Source: Chaenocephalus aceratus (lineage: Eukaryota > Chordata > Actinopteri > Perciformes > Channichthyidae). From it: a DNA stretch of 64,000 nucleotides. The notes below the pieces were generated by a model. That model worked only from the letters and a program-made list of their open reading frames with translations. It was not told where the DNA came from and searched no databases. The translations under genes were made by a program, and so were the position numbers. How positions within the stretch are numbered: the stretch's first letter is position 1; the number at the start of each line of letters is the position of its first letter. Positions 22,299 to 32,885 of this stretch are shown here, piece after piece. Location of the stretch: assembly GCA_023974075.1 (NCBI GenBank), contig CM043807.1, positions 1,992,623 through 2,056,622 of the forward strand. The letters run 5' to 3'.

Positions 22299-25200
22299 CA
22301 GGGTATATACAGGAATCCTGAAGTCAAATGTAATACTTTTTAAGACCTTTTTTAAGACCCTTTCCATACATTTTAAGACATCATCGCCACTTCAAGTTCT
22401 AACATTGGCGACACACTTTACCTCACATTTACTATATACAGTATTGATTTTAAGATAGCACAACTAAACCGTTTATGATAACTCCTTATTATAATTCAGA
22501 TAGAACAAAGCACAAGAGAATGAATTTTGTGACCAACCCAATGCATGGTTTATTAGAAAAAATAAACCATTATTTGACCAATAAACAAAACAATTGACAA
22601 AATGTTGTACTATGAAATATACATTAAACTTTGGTCAGCTTCAACGGGGGTAATGCCATGTAGGAGCTCACAAATACCCATCATGGCATGTGCCTCAATT
22701 CATTTGCTTTGCTGTCCCACTCTTTTTCGGTTTGTTCCAGCTCAATGCGTTTCTCTTTGTGCCTCCTCCTGAGGGTGTTGGACTTTGTTAGCAGTTGAGC
22801 CATTAAAGATCCAGCTTTTCCCTCAGCCTGCTCAGCAAGTTGATCAGCATCTTTCTGAAGGACGCCGCACACTTCTTTTAGGATCTTCCTTTTCTTTTTG
22901 AGCTGTTCTAGCTCATCTTCAACTGCTCTTCTCTTGAGGCTCTGTGTGGCACTCTGTCTCTTCTTCTGTTGTTGATCCAGGTCAATCCTGTACCTTGATC
23001 TTGCGAAGGCTGCAGAAGCCAGGAGCTCCTTGGTGAGTGGCACCTTTAGAACGCCCCCACAGACACTAACCTGGTCGCAGATCAACCTTTGTGCCTCCAG
23101 GGATTCTTCAAGGAGGTTGACAGTTTCAACCTCCTTGTTGACCGAGAACCCCCTTTCAACCGTGGCTTGACCATGGGACAGAAGTAGAAGGCTCTGGCAG
23201 AATCTCCGCAGCTCAGGGTATGTGCTGAGAGCTTCGTGCAGGAAAACATTGAAGCGCTGCTCAAATGGCTGGAAGGAGAGGAAGCCTTCACCTCTACCCT
23301 CAACAGACAGAAATCTTTCAAATTGCTGGACGATCACATCACCTACAACATTGACAGAGAAAATTAAAGAAGTAAATATTCATATGTCATTATATTTCAT
23401 TCCAGTCGTCTGCTTCATCATTCGTTTGAGAGATACATAGCTGCAGCATCTGTACACATAAAAAGCAGTGTATTGTAGATTTCCTAAAACAAATGTAAAC
23501 AAGAATGCGTAATAATTAAATCCACACAAGCTTCTATTGTCCCTAAACAATACTTGTTCCTACCAGCTGAAACTCCTCCTGCCAACTGCTTGTCCTCCAG
23601 GAATCTTTGGACTACACTCATCTTTCCGATGCACCACTCTGGATCCCTGCTCATGTTTGTGGGATCCAAACATGCAATGTGCCTGACGACTGGAAATTTG
23701 AGGGGGCTTTTCTCCTGCACTTTCTTGACCATTGCAGCCAGGCCCTTCATGCACTCTTTCCTGAACGTGAGCACAGAAAGCTCACCTACTCTGCTCCCTG
23801 GTTTGCTCTGAAGTGCCTGACAAACAATACATGGACTGTAAATTGTGCAGAATGGATGATTTATAAATGTCCTTTCATTAGCATAATAAAATGGTAAAAA
23901 GGTCAATTTATCATATTACACTGGCTGGATCAGTGTACAGGTAGAGCAAAGACATAGTAGGCCCATAACTGTATAAATCTGTACATCTCTGAAAATATAT
24001 CAAAATTACCTTGATGACAGATTCAGCACCAAGGCCTATGTCAGCATTCATCGGGGAGACCCAGTTCTTCTCATCAGCTGCATCGACTTTGGTGAGCTTC
24101 AGGGGGGTGATGTCCTCTAGGAGCTCCCTCTTCACAAACCGTCTCAGTAGACTCTACCATATTATAAAGAAATAACAAGAAATCTAAATGACAGAACCAT
24201 TAGTGTGGATGAATCAAATTCAGTTTAATTACTGTTATTATTACCTTCAGTAACTCAGCCAAGTCTTTAGCTAAGAAGGGCATCACTGGCTCATCAGTTT
24301 GACATTTTAACAGGAAGGGGCTGAAGGTCCTGGATATCGCAAAGAAGAACTGCAGCTTGGCTATGATGAGTGGATCCCCTTGTGCTGCCGCAATGGTGTC
24401 ATAAGAGGCTGTGGCAGGGTTTGGGATCTTCTTGTTCTTGACACCATCCACGTACTTCTGTAGCATCGGCCAAATTTCAACCACATTTTCAACCCATCTG
24501 TGGCCGCAGAATGGTAGTGGGAAGCAAGAGGACCCTGTCAGACTGGTGAAGTCCTCTCTCCTCGCAGGAACGTTGTGGAAGAGGTAGTGCATTGCTCTCA
24601 GGAGCCTTTCAAGCTGCCACATCGTAAAACCGGCCTTTACTGCGTTGTGGAGGGTGTGAAGGCCACAGCTTCCAACAAGGACAAGCTGAGCACCTCCATA
24701 GAGCTCTGCATGCTCTTTCAATTTGAAGTTGACGTTGGGTCCATCCATGCTGACAGACATAAGCTGCCTCATCTTCAGTTGTGCACCACATTCCTGTGAA
24801 TTAACAGTAATAAATTAATGACAACAATCCTTGAAAGTGTATTCTTGAAATACAGGGTCATTCAGATGCACGGTAAGGTGCAACTATAGGTTTGTCACTC
24901 ATAACACTTAAATTAGTCATTTATTTAGTGTTCAAATTTCATGAAGCAAGATTGCAATATCAACTTACATTTTATAATTGAAACAAATTACTGGTGGTAT
25001 GTCCGTTCTCTCCTCCCACTGTGAATCGCGAGAAAGTTCCCGTAACCATAGTAACTAACTCTCACCAGAGGGAGAGACGCTGTGCTGCTGCTGACCAGAG
25101 CCGTATAATATAATCTATCTATTCTATCTATATGGCGCTGCTGCTGACTGAGCTTGGAAAAGATCGGAAATCCCTTCATTGGAATTTAAGGATTGGTGTT

Positions 25201-25845
25201 TCATTACGGTGTTGAGGCACCACAGAACCTCTGCCCGCAGCGTTGGAGTGGCGGCCAGCATCTCTCGGAGGTCAGCAGTAACTTGAGATGAAGTGGCGGA
25301 GGCTGTAGCTTCAGCGATGGTGGGTGGGGGCGGTGATGTTGCGCAGAAATGCGCGATTGAGACCTGTTGTTTGCGTCCCACAGCGGCTTTGTGGCTAGCA
25401 CTTAGCATGTGGGACCGGACAGCTTTGATCCCCATCGAGGCAACACTAATCGCCTTCCGACACACGCAGCAGTAGGCCTCACGGTTATTCCCAGAAACGG
25501 GCCTCAGCCATGGTTCGAACTCCATATCCTCCAACCATTTGGATGCAAACTTGCATTTCCCCATGTTGTAACCGGCGTAAACAGACCTTCGCGCGCTATC
25601 AAGAAGCAGTCATCAGTGAGCGTGCAATGTCCTGTTCAGATGACGTCAAATTCAATGGCATGAAAAAAAAATAAAACTACACAGAATCACACTACGCACC
25701 TACGCAATGATTAAATTCAGGCAAACTCTAGAATATAATTTATATACTTATTGCAAACAAGCTACACAGTTTAATACCTTGAAACATTTTTGGCTAAATT
25801 GATTTATCAACTTTTAATACTTTTTAAGACCCCGCGGACACCCTG
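22299..25845. mobile_element. hAT-type transposon (3547 bp) inserted in the Gypsy integrase
   Basis: The direct repeat CTGAC lies at 22294-22298 and 25846-25850. The ends are CAGGGT...ACCCTG with inverted AAGTATTA/TAATACTTTTTAAGACC subterminal words. The insertion lies exactly between two adjacent conserved integrase residues. A 5-bp duplication is shorter than the usual 8 bp of hAT elements but known in some hAT lineages. It carries one minus-strand transposase gene. Confidence 0.8.
22681..25564 (-). pseudogene. hAT-type transposase gene, multi-exon, missing part of the catalytic core
   Basis: The N-terminal exon (25564-25125) has a BED-like finger: C-x2-C in YCCVCRKAIS and later H-x4-H in RSHMLSASH. 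The next exon (from 24793) gives CGAQLKMRQLMSVSMDGPNV and LVGSCGLHTLHNAVKAGF, then a block to 24207. Further blocks are 24135-23911 and 23906-23484 (MKGLAAMVKKVQEKSPLKFP, HIACLDPTNMSRDPEWC). The C-terminal exon (23337-22681) has LLLLSHGQATVERGFSVNKE, the hAT dimerisation region, and a Lys/Glu-rich coiled coil. The segment that normally lies between the zinc finger and CGAQLK, including the first catalytic Asp, is not found between 25125 and 24793, so the copy is probably defective. Confidence 0.75.
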
Positions 25846-27364
25846 CTGACACAACATCCCTAGGGAAACCATGGAGACGGAAAACATGGAACAACACTGC
25901 CTCTGCTATCTCTCTGGCAGATGGCAACTTAGGCAGCGGGACAAAGTGGACCATCTTCGAAAATCTATCCACAATTGTCAAAATAGTGGTGTTACCTTGG
26001 GACGGCGGTAACCCTGTGACGAAGTCCAACGAGATGTCAGACCAGGGGCGATGTGGCACTGGGAGCGGGCGCAGAAGACCAGAAGGGGGCTGACGGGAAG
26101 TCTTGTTCCGGGCACAAACTGAACAGGCTGCCACGTAATCCTTGACCGACCTCTCCATGGAGGGCCACCAGAACCGCTGCTTAATGAAGAACATGGTGCG
26201 GCGAACACCAGGATGGCAGGAGAGGAGGGAAGTATGTGCCCAGTGGATGACCTGTGAGAGAAGAGGGTCAGGAACAAACAACCGGTTCTGTGGGCAACCG
26301 TCGGGAACCAAAACATTAGCACTCGCCTGCCTGACCCTCTCCTCAATGTCCCATGTGACTGCCCCCACTACACAAGAGGGGGGAATGATTAGTGAGGGAG
26401 TGCGAGGAGCTGGATCGGAATCAAACAGGCGGGATAGAGCATCAGCTTTAGCGTTCTTAGAACCGGGACGGTATGACAGGGTGAAGTTGAATCGGGTAAA
26501 GAATAGGGCCCACCTGGCTTGTCTGGAGTTGAGGCGTCTTGCATCTGATGTACTGAAGGTTCTTATGATCGGTCCAGACTAGAAAAGGGTGCTCGGTTCC
26601 CTCCAGCCAGTGGCGCCACTCCTCCAAAGCCACCTTAATTGCCAACAGCTCCCTGTTACCCACATCATAGTTTCTCTCGGCTGGGGAGAGTTTCCGAGAC
26701 AGGAAAGCACAGGGGTGGAGCTTGTTGTCCTTCTTTGACCTTTGAGAGATGACTGCCCCAACACCCACATCTGAAGCGTCCACCTCAACCACAAACTGCT
26801 GAAGTGGGTCAGGAAGCGTGAGAATAGGGGCCGAAGTGAAACTCCTCTTAAGCCTCCGGAAAGCCTGTTCTGCTAGGGGGGACCATTGGAACTTCACCTT
26901 GGGGGAGGTTAAAGCATGCAGTGGGGCAGCCACAGAACTATAGTTTCTGATAAAACGTCTGTAGAAATTGGCAAAGCCCAAAAATCGTTGCATGAGTTTC
27001 TGATTGGAAGGTGTAGGCCACTCAGTGACTGCACTGACCTTTGATGGGTCCATCTGAATGCTGTTCTCCGAAATGACAAATCCCAGGAAAGAGACCTTGG
27101 AGACGTGGAACTCGCACTTCTCTGCCTTCACGAAGAGTAGATTATCCAAGAGACGCTGCAACACCTGGCGGACATGTTGAATGTGGGTCGTCTCATCCGG
27201 AGAAAAGATGAGAATGTCGTCGAGGTAGACAAAAACAAACTGGTTGAGCATGTCACGGAGAACATCATTAACCAGAGCCTGGAAAACAGCTGGAGCATTG
27301 GTTAACCCAAATGGCATTACGAGGTATTCATAATGGCCACAAGGGGTGTTGAAAGCAGTCTTCC
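25846..27364 (-). pseudogene. Gypsy RT palm, RNase H and integrase N-terminal part
   Basis: 27364-26457 carries the RT active-site box YLDD ([12 protein letters not shown]), thumb, and RNase H ([27 protein letters not shown]). 26368-25846 carries the integrase HHCC zinc module ([26 protein letters not shown]) and the first catalytic Asp ([11 protein letters not shown]). A frame change lies near 26460. Both edges are insertion points of other elements. Confidence 0.9.
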
Positions 27365-27915
27365 ATAGAGAACCGCAGTGACGCGTCGTAAAACCCGGAA
27401 GTAAGTTAGCATTTTTAGCACTTCCGGTTCCTTCGTCAAAAAAGCAATGCATTTTCTCCATAGGCTTTTGGAAAATAGCTCGAAATAAGGTCTGTGGTTG
27501 ACACATATTTAAGAGATAAATCACGTTTTGTTCTACGACAGTAGATACATCAGCAGTGACCCCACTGGTGATTTTTGAAGAGTTTACGTGTCTGAAAAAC
27601 GATGGTTGTTACCGAGTGGCTGAATAGGACTACAGACATGGTCGAGGCCGTTGTACGTCATTACGCCTACACACGTAAACACTCCCGCTAAGTTTGTTTT
27701 CCCCTGTGTTCTGCTTGAAAGCAAGTACCTGCCTATCTTTAGTATCTGTATATCTATATCTGACCATTAGAATCTGTATTTTTGAAATTGTCGTTTTTAA
27801 CACCGTAGTTTTACAAATGATAGAATAATTAATTACCGGTGTTTTCCAATTTTACTCGGCAGTTCGTTTCGTTAGCTAACGTTAGCTAAAGCTAGCGCTA
27901 CTAGTTAGCTACGCA

Positions 27916-28780
27916 ATGGTTTGTTGCTTTGCTCCGGGTTGCAGCCACAGGTCTTCGCATGAAAGGTGCTCGTTCTATCGTTTCCCGGCCAATGTTTTCC
28001 AAAGGAGAGTCTGGATTCGTGCCATGAGGTAAGCTGACGTTACATTTTTGTCCATGTCACGGTGAAATGTAAATGATGGGTAGTGACTGTATCGCTGTTT
28101 TAGAGATGGCGCTGCTGAAAAGACCGCACCATAAGTAAAGATAATGAATAAATCCTATTAAAACCTGTGTGGCTTATATGATAAGTCTAATTAGTACAAG
28201 CAGCATAACGTTTCACCATGTGACTACAGATTGTAGTCAGGGAAATCAGTTTGACATATTGAACTAATAACAAATCACCTCTGGCTGGCAGAGAACTCTC
28301 TGCTCCATAGCTTCTCTTGGACTTAAAATCACATGTACATTTTACATTTATATTCAATTTAATATTCCATCCCTCACATACTTTTGTATATATAATAACT
28401 TATATTTTGTTTATCTTGTTATGCTGCTGCAACACAAATATTTCCCAAATTGGGATCAATACAGTAATATCTTATCTTAATTAATTAAGAAATATAACTA
28501 TTATAATTAGTGTAGCAGCTGACAACTATTTTCAATATGGATTAATCTACCATTTATTTCTTTAGTTCAATTTTCATCTATAAAAATGTCAAAATAGTGA
28601 AAATGTTCACGAGACAAAGTGCAAGGTTATATCTTTAGATGTTTTGTTTTAGCCTATGTACTGTATGTCTTAATGCTCTTATATGTGACGGTGTGACTTC
28701 CATGAAACTAATATTTGATATCTTCCCAACAGACGAGCTGACAGGAAACCTAACACTCTAACAACCACAACATTGCAAAG
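27916..28780 (+). pseudogene. THAP-domain exons of the THAP/YqaJ element
   Basis: Exon 1 (27916-28028, donor GTAAGC) starts MVCCFAPGCSHRSSHERCS with the first Cys pair (C4, C9), then FYRFPAN and RRVWIRAM with the invariant Trp. Exon 2 (28733-28780, acceptor CCCAACAG, donor GTGAGT) joins in phase to RRADRKPNTLTTTTLQR. The expected next exon with C-x2-H and AVPTIF was not found. The next acceptor (28840) opens into antisense YqaJ sequence. The finger is therefore incomplete here, or the missing exon has been deleted. Confidence 0.65.
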
Positions 28781-28809
28781 GTGAGTAAATGTAAATTAAA
28801 AACGATTCA

Positions 28810-31220
28810 CAATTTCTTAATGTCTTCTTCTTTCTTGCAGTGAGGTGAAGCTGACCTTGCACTTGGTGCCAGTAAGGATGCTCCTCACGCAGGCTGAATG
28901 TTACTCTTCCTTACTGACACAGAAGCCCTTGATTTTAAATGCTTCACTAATTGTCATTTCCCTGGCTCCGTAGGGACACTTTACCTCCAGCACAGCGGAA
29001 GACCCTACCACACCATCTGGAGATGCCCCCAACACTCCTGATTGGGAGAGCCACAAACCTGACTCATGGACCTGCATCTGGGTTGCAGTGGTGAATGCCC
29101 TGACGCCCTCACATTCATTCATAGTCCCCCACTGTACAGACAAAACACCATCAAGGGCCTGTTGTTGCCCTAGCACCCTGGCAATAAGGGAAGCAGTCGC
29201 ACGCTTTGACCTCAGGACAGCTCCAAAGTTGCTGGCAGTCAACCTTCCTTTCCTGAACAAATGCCAGTTTGGGTTGGTTCGCTGACCAGTGTAGCCACCT
29301 GAATTGCCCTCTGTTGCTCCTCAGACAATGCCATGCTTGCCACAATTGCCTCAGGTCCCTGATGCCCAACAGCTTTGAGAATTTCAGGAACAGTAAGTGT
29401 TTTCAAGCTGTAGTGTTCCTCTTCTGGCTCGGGGGAGAGAAGCCAAGAAATTCCTGAGAACCTGCCCCCGAGTCTGTCCCTCAGCCAGTCACGATCTTCG
29501 GAGGTGGGCTCTCTTGTCAGCGGGTTGAATGAGTTATTGGTTGGAGGAAATAGCTCCTCCACTGAATGCGTACGTGTAGCTGCCTTTGGCTTCTTCCACT
29601 GATGGGGTGTGTCACGTCAGTGCAGCTGAAAGTGTGGATGGCAAAGATGGCTAATGCAGCCGCATGACTGCATTTCCATTCTCCACCTGGGCATTCACAT
29701 TTTGTGGAGAGAATTCTCTCTTCTCCTGTAGATACCTGTAGTGGTGGGATTGTTTTATTATTTAAAATATATTTGTAATGCCTTCCCAATTATCCCTTTA
29801 ATTGTTTATAGCCTACTGTATGTTTATTTCATGGATATTTCTGTGTTTTCTGGTGTGTAATATTTGTAATCTTGGGGCCTCTTCTCTTTAACATCTACAT
29901 GCTACCACTGGCTCAGATAATGAAGAACAACAAAATAAGTTACCATAGCAATGCGGATGACACACACATTTACGTAACCATTTCACCAATTCAAACACTG
30001 AGTAAGTGCATTGAACACATCAATGACTGGATGTGTCAGAACTTTCTCCAATTAAACAAAGATAAAACTGAGGTAATGGTTTTTGGAGCCAAGGCAGAAT
30101 GTATAAAAGTTAGCGCTGAGCTTCAGCCTGCAATGTTCAAAACAACAGATAAAGCCAGAAATCTAGGTGTAGTCATGGACTCTGACCTGAGTTTCAACAG
30201 TCACATTAAAACAGTTACTAAATCAGCCTACTATCACCTAAAGAACATATCTAGGATTAAAAGACTAATGTCACAGCAGGATTTGGAAAAACTTGTCCAT
30301 GTTTTTATCTTCAGTAGACTGGACTACTGCAATGGTGTCTTCACAGGTCTCACTAACACATCTATTAGGAAGCTGCAGCTGATTCAGAACGCCGCTGCTC
30401 GAGTCCTCACTGACACTAAGAAAGTGGATCACATCACTCCTGTTCTGAAGTCTTTACACTGGCTTCCTGTGTGTCAAAGAATAGATTTCAAAATACTGCT
30501 GCTGGTTTATAAAGCACTGAATGGTTTAGGCCCAAAATACATTTCTGACCTCCTGCTAAATGATGAACCATCCAGATCTCTCAGGTCTTCAGGGACTGGT
30601 CAGCTTTCTGTCCCCAGAGTCAGAACTAAACATGGAGAAGCAGCGTTCAGTTATTATGCTCCAAATATCTGGAACAAACTCCCAGAAACCTGCAGGTCCG
30701 CTGCAACTCTGACTACTTTGAAATCCAGCAAGAAGACTTTTCTTTTTGCCGTTGCTTTTAATTGAACTATTCATATCTTAAACTGCACTGTAACTTTTAT
30801 CCATGTATTTTTTCTTTTAATGTTTATTTTATTAGCTTTTCTTTTTAATGACTGGTTTTAAATGCCATTTCTTAATGTCTTTCATTTTTTGTAAAGCACT
30901 TTGAATTGCCATGTGTTGAAAAGTGCTATATAAATAAACTTGCCTTGCCTAATAAAGATTTCATGTGACACATAAAATGGATTTGTTGATGGGAATTAAT
31001 GTGAATAAATTAACTCTAGGTTAACGGTACTCTTGCTATAACTACTCACCGACACTCTATAAACCTTGTCCCTCATGCTAGCCCTGACAACACCGGTAAG
31101 CACATCTTCATCTAGGCTGCACTGTTTTACGTGTCCTGACTTGTAGTGGTTCTCTCCTCTATCTACACTCTTCTTGTCATCTTTGTAAAACGATATCAGA
31201 CTGGTAATTGACACAGCCAT
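28810..31220 (-). pseudogene. SWIM zinc finger + YqaJ-type (lambda exonuclease fold) nuclease gene
   Basis: Exon 1 (31220-about 31050) starts MAVSITSL and contains GENHYKSGHV and RASMRDKVYRVSV. Exon 2 (about 29737-29600) is a SWIM finger, KCECPGGEWKCSHAAAL (C-x-C, C-x-H). 29562-28940 then carries LREPTSEDRDWL-like sequence, RKGRLTASNFG, WGTMNE, GASPDGVVGSSAVLEVKCPY (the D and ExK nuclease residues), and, after a frame change near 28920, EEHPYWHQVQGQLHLT (the QxxGQ motif). At least two one-base shifts (near 29270 and 28920) break it. YqaJ nucleases digest or trim double-stranded DNA ends. Such proteins are frequent, uncharacterised fish repeat genes. The L2 insertion fills the first intron. 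Confidence 0.75.
29860..30952 (+). mobile_element. 5'-truncated L2-type LINE
   Basis: One open frame of 297 residues begins inside the RT domain (LGPLLFNIYMLPLAQIMKN). The RT box is NADDTHIY, where the usual first residue Y/F is N. It ends with the C-terminal LINE block (LDYCNGVF, LHWLPVCQRIDFKILLLVYK). The 3' end is GTGCTATATAAATAAACTTG with TTGCC repeats. Inserted in the YqaJ gene intron. The nearly intact frame suggests a young insertion. Confidence 0.85.
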
Positions 31221-31282
31221 GACTTCTAGTGAAATTCAGTGTGGCTAAAATGAAAAGCTTTGTTAAAATATGCAAGCGCGCG

Positions 31283-31450
31283 AAAGTCAAAGTCAGCTTT
31301 ATTGTAAAAAAATTCTACATGTGTTATACATCCAGAAATATCGTTTCCCACAGTGTGACATGTATACATAAAACAAAACAAAAAGGGCCTAGATAAACGT
31401 GGTATACATTAAACAAAACAAAAAGGGCCTAGATAAACGGGGTATACAGT
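31283..31450. repeat. LINE/SINE-type tail and a 39-bp duplication
   Basis: CAAAGTCAGCTTTATTGT is a common start of fish LINE/SINE 3' tails in reverse. It is followed by two near-identical 39-base units (ACAAAACAAAAAGGGCCTAG, about 31371 and 31410). Confidence 0.4.
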
Positions 31451-31813
31451 TTAAAATGTTAATATATTTAAAGTGTTCAAAGTGCAGTTTCAGTGCAAGT
31501 CAGTTGAAACGATCTTAAGTTGGCGTGACGTTGAAGTCGTGCGACCCTGCTGCTGTACTAGCTTGTAGTTCGTTTATAGCATAACGTTAGCATTTTGCTT
31601 TTGGCGACTAGATTTATGATTCAAAAATTATAAAAGTAGGGGAGACATGTGGAGATTATCCGGCTGAACAAAACGTGATCCCTCTCTTAAATGTGTGTCA
31701 ACCATTTCGAGCTATTTTCCAAAATCCTATGGAGAAATTGCATTGCGTTTTTGACGAAGGAACCGGAAGAAGTTTACATCCGGGTTTTAGGACGCGTCAC
31801 TGCGGTTCTCTAT

Positions 31814-32180
31814 TCATCCCCCTCCCTTATCCTTACCAAATGATAAGCATTTCGAAGATCAAGTTTAGTAAAAATCTTTGCATCCTGTAATAGTTCAAAT
31901 GCTGAAGAGATAAGAGGAAGGGGGTACCTGTTCTTTATGGTGATGTCATTTAGCCCTCTGTAGTCGACACATGGACGAAGAGTCTTATCCTTCTTGTCGA
32001 CGAAGAAGAAGCCTGCTCCAGCTGGAGAGGAGGAAGGCCGAATTATCCCGGCAGCAAGGGAGGAGTCAATGTATTTCTTTATTGTTTCCCTTTCGGGGCC
32101 AGACAAGGAGTAGAGATGTCCCTTAGAGGGAGAGGTCCCGGGGAACGGGTCGATGGGGAGGCAGGGTGGAAGCACGAGTC
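31814..32180 (-). pseudogene. Gypsy RT N-terminal part
   Basis: It contains [16 protein letters not shown], the fingers ([37 protein letters not shown]) and the first catalytic Asp in [11 protein letters not shown]. It is cut at the THAP/YqaJ insertion. Upstream coding sequence fades by about 32260. Confidence 0.9.
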
Positions 32181-32330
32181 TTATTGAAAACCTCCTTCAG
32201 GTCCCGGTAACAGGTGGGCACCACCCATTACAGTTTCTCCACTGCAAGACTTACCAGGTTGAAGAAGCCTTTTATCTGCCAGTTGCTTCAGTTTCAGCCT
32301 AAAGAGAAAAAACATTGAAGATTAGCTGGG

Positions 32331-32873
32331 TTGCAAAGTTTTCACAAAATGATCAGAGAAACACTATTTTCGAGCATAAAATGGCGGCAGGCGGCGCGCT
32401 TTCTTCTTTTTTTACCGCATGCATGTCTGGGCATGTCTGGGCATGTTTTATTACTTAGAGGCATAGAGGATTTACGTTTGTTATCTGTGTGTGATTATTC
32501 TAGCGTCCAGGAGAGAAGTTTAAAAAGGAGACTAAATGGAGTCTCTGAGAAGGTTCAAATTGGTACTTTAATTAATAAAAAGCGTGATAATGTCACAAAC
32601 AGAATATTGTCCGAACAGGAGAGAAAGGCTGCAGCTCCCTCTCCCTTTGGTGGCCGTGCAGAAGAGCTTACAAACATTCGTCTTTCCCGCTTGCTCGCTG
32701 TTCGCTCCTCCTCTCTGGGAGCTGTAGTGACGCAGGGGACTTCCCCCCCCTCGTTCTCCTGTGTCCGATATCGCGTTAAACAGAGGATTTCAACATTTTA
32801 CATTCATTGCTTACTTCCACATGCCTTTTCTCCTCCTTATCTCTTTCATAACATTATATGTAATACATGTTAA
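32331..32873 (+). other. 180-residue open frame of unknown nature
   Basis: The frame has a basic stretch (ERSLKRRLNGVSEKVQIGTL, INKKRDNV) and a Ser/Pro region. It has no family I recognise, no obvious splice sites and no clear start context. It sits between the Gypsy remnant and the Harbinger element and may be repeat-derived. Confidence 0.2.
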
Positions 32874-32885
32874 CGGCGTCTATAG

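Larger units (their letters stand above)
27367..31811. mobile_element. THAP + SWIM/YqaJ-carrying DNA element (4445 bp) with about 150-bp inverted ends
   Basis: The left end (AGAGAACCGCAGTGACGCG onward to TCACGTTTTGTTC near 27530) is the reverse complement of the right end (31665-31811) with small differences. AT at 27365-27366 is repeated at 31812-31813. Removing one copy plus the element leaves the Gypsy RT frame unbroken, which supports a 2-bp AT duplication. The element encodes a THAP exon pair on + and a SWIM-finger/YqaJ-nuclease gene on -. An L2 LINE has inserted in the latter's intron. I cannot assign it to a described superfamily. Confidence 0.75.
21498..32260 (-). mobile_element. Ty3/Gypsy (chromovirus-type) retrotransposon, 5'-truncated and twice interrupted
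   Basis: From 5' to 3' on the minus strand there is an RT N-terminal part (32180-31814), an interruption by the THAP/YqaJ element, RT palm and RNase H (27364-26457), integrase zinc and catalytic parts (26460-25846), an interruption by a hAT element, the integrase remainder (22298-21992), a chromodomain (21995-21815), a polypurine tract and the LTR. gag, protease and the 5' LTR are absent. Frames are shifted at least once near 26460. No env-like gene is seen. It inserted into an intron of the SAMD3-like locus. Element gaps are explained entirely by the two insertions. Confidence 0.85.

Noticed and set aside
27367..31813. Tc1/mariner insertion with a TA duplication
   Set aside because: A TA reading leaves the interrupted Gypsy frame shifted by two bases, the ends are about 150 bp long, and the genes are not mariner-like.
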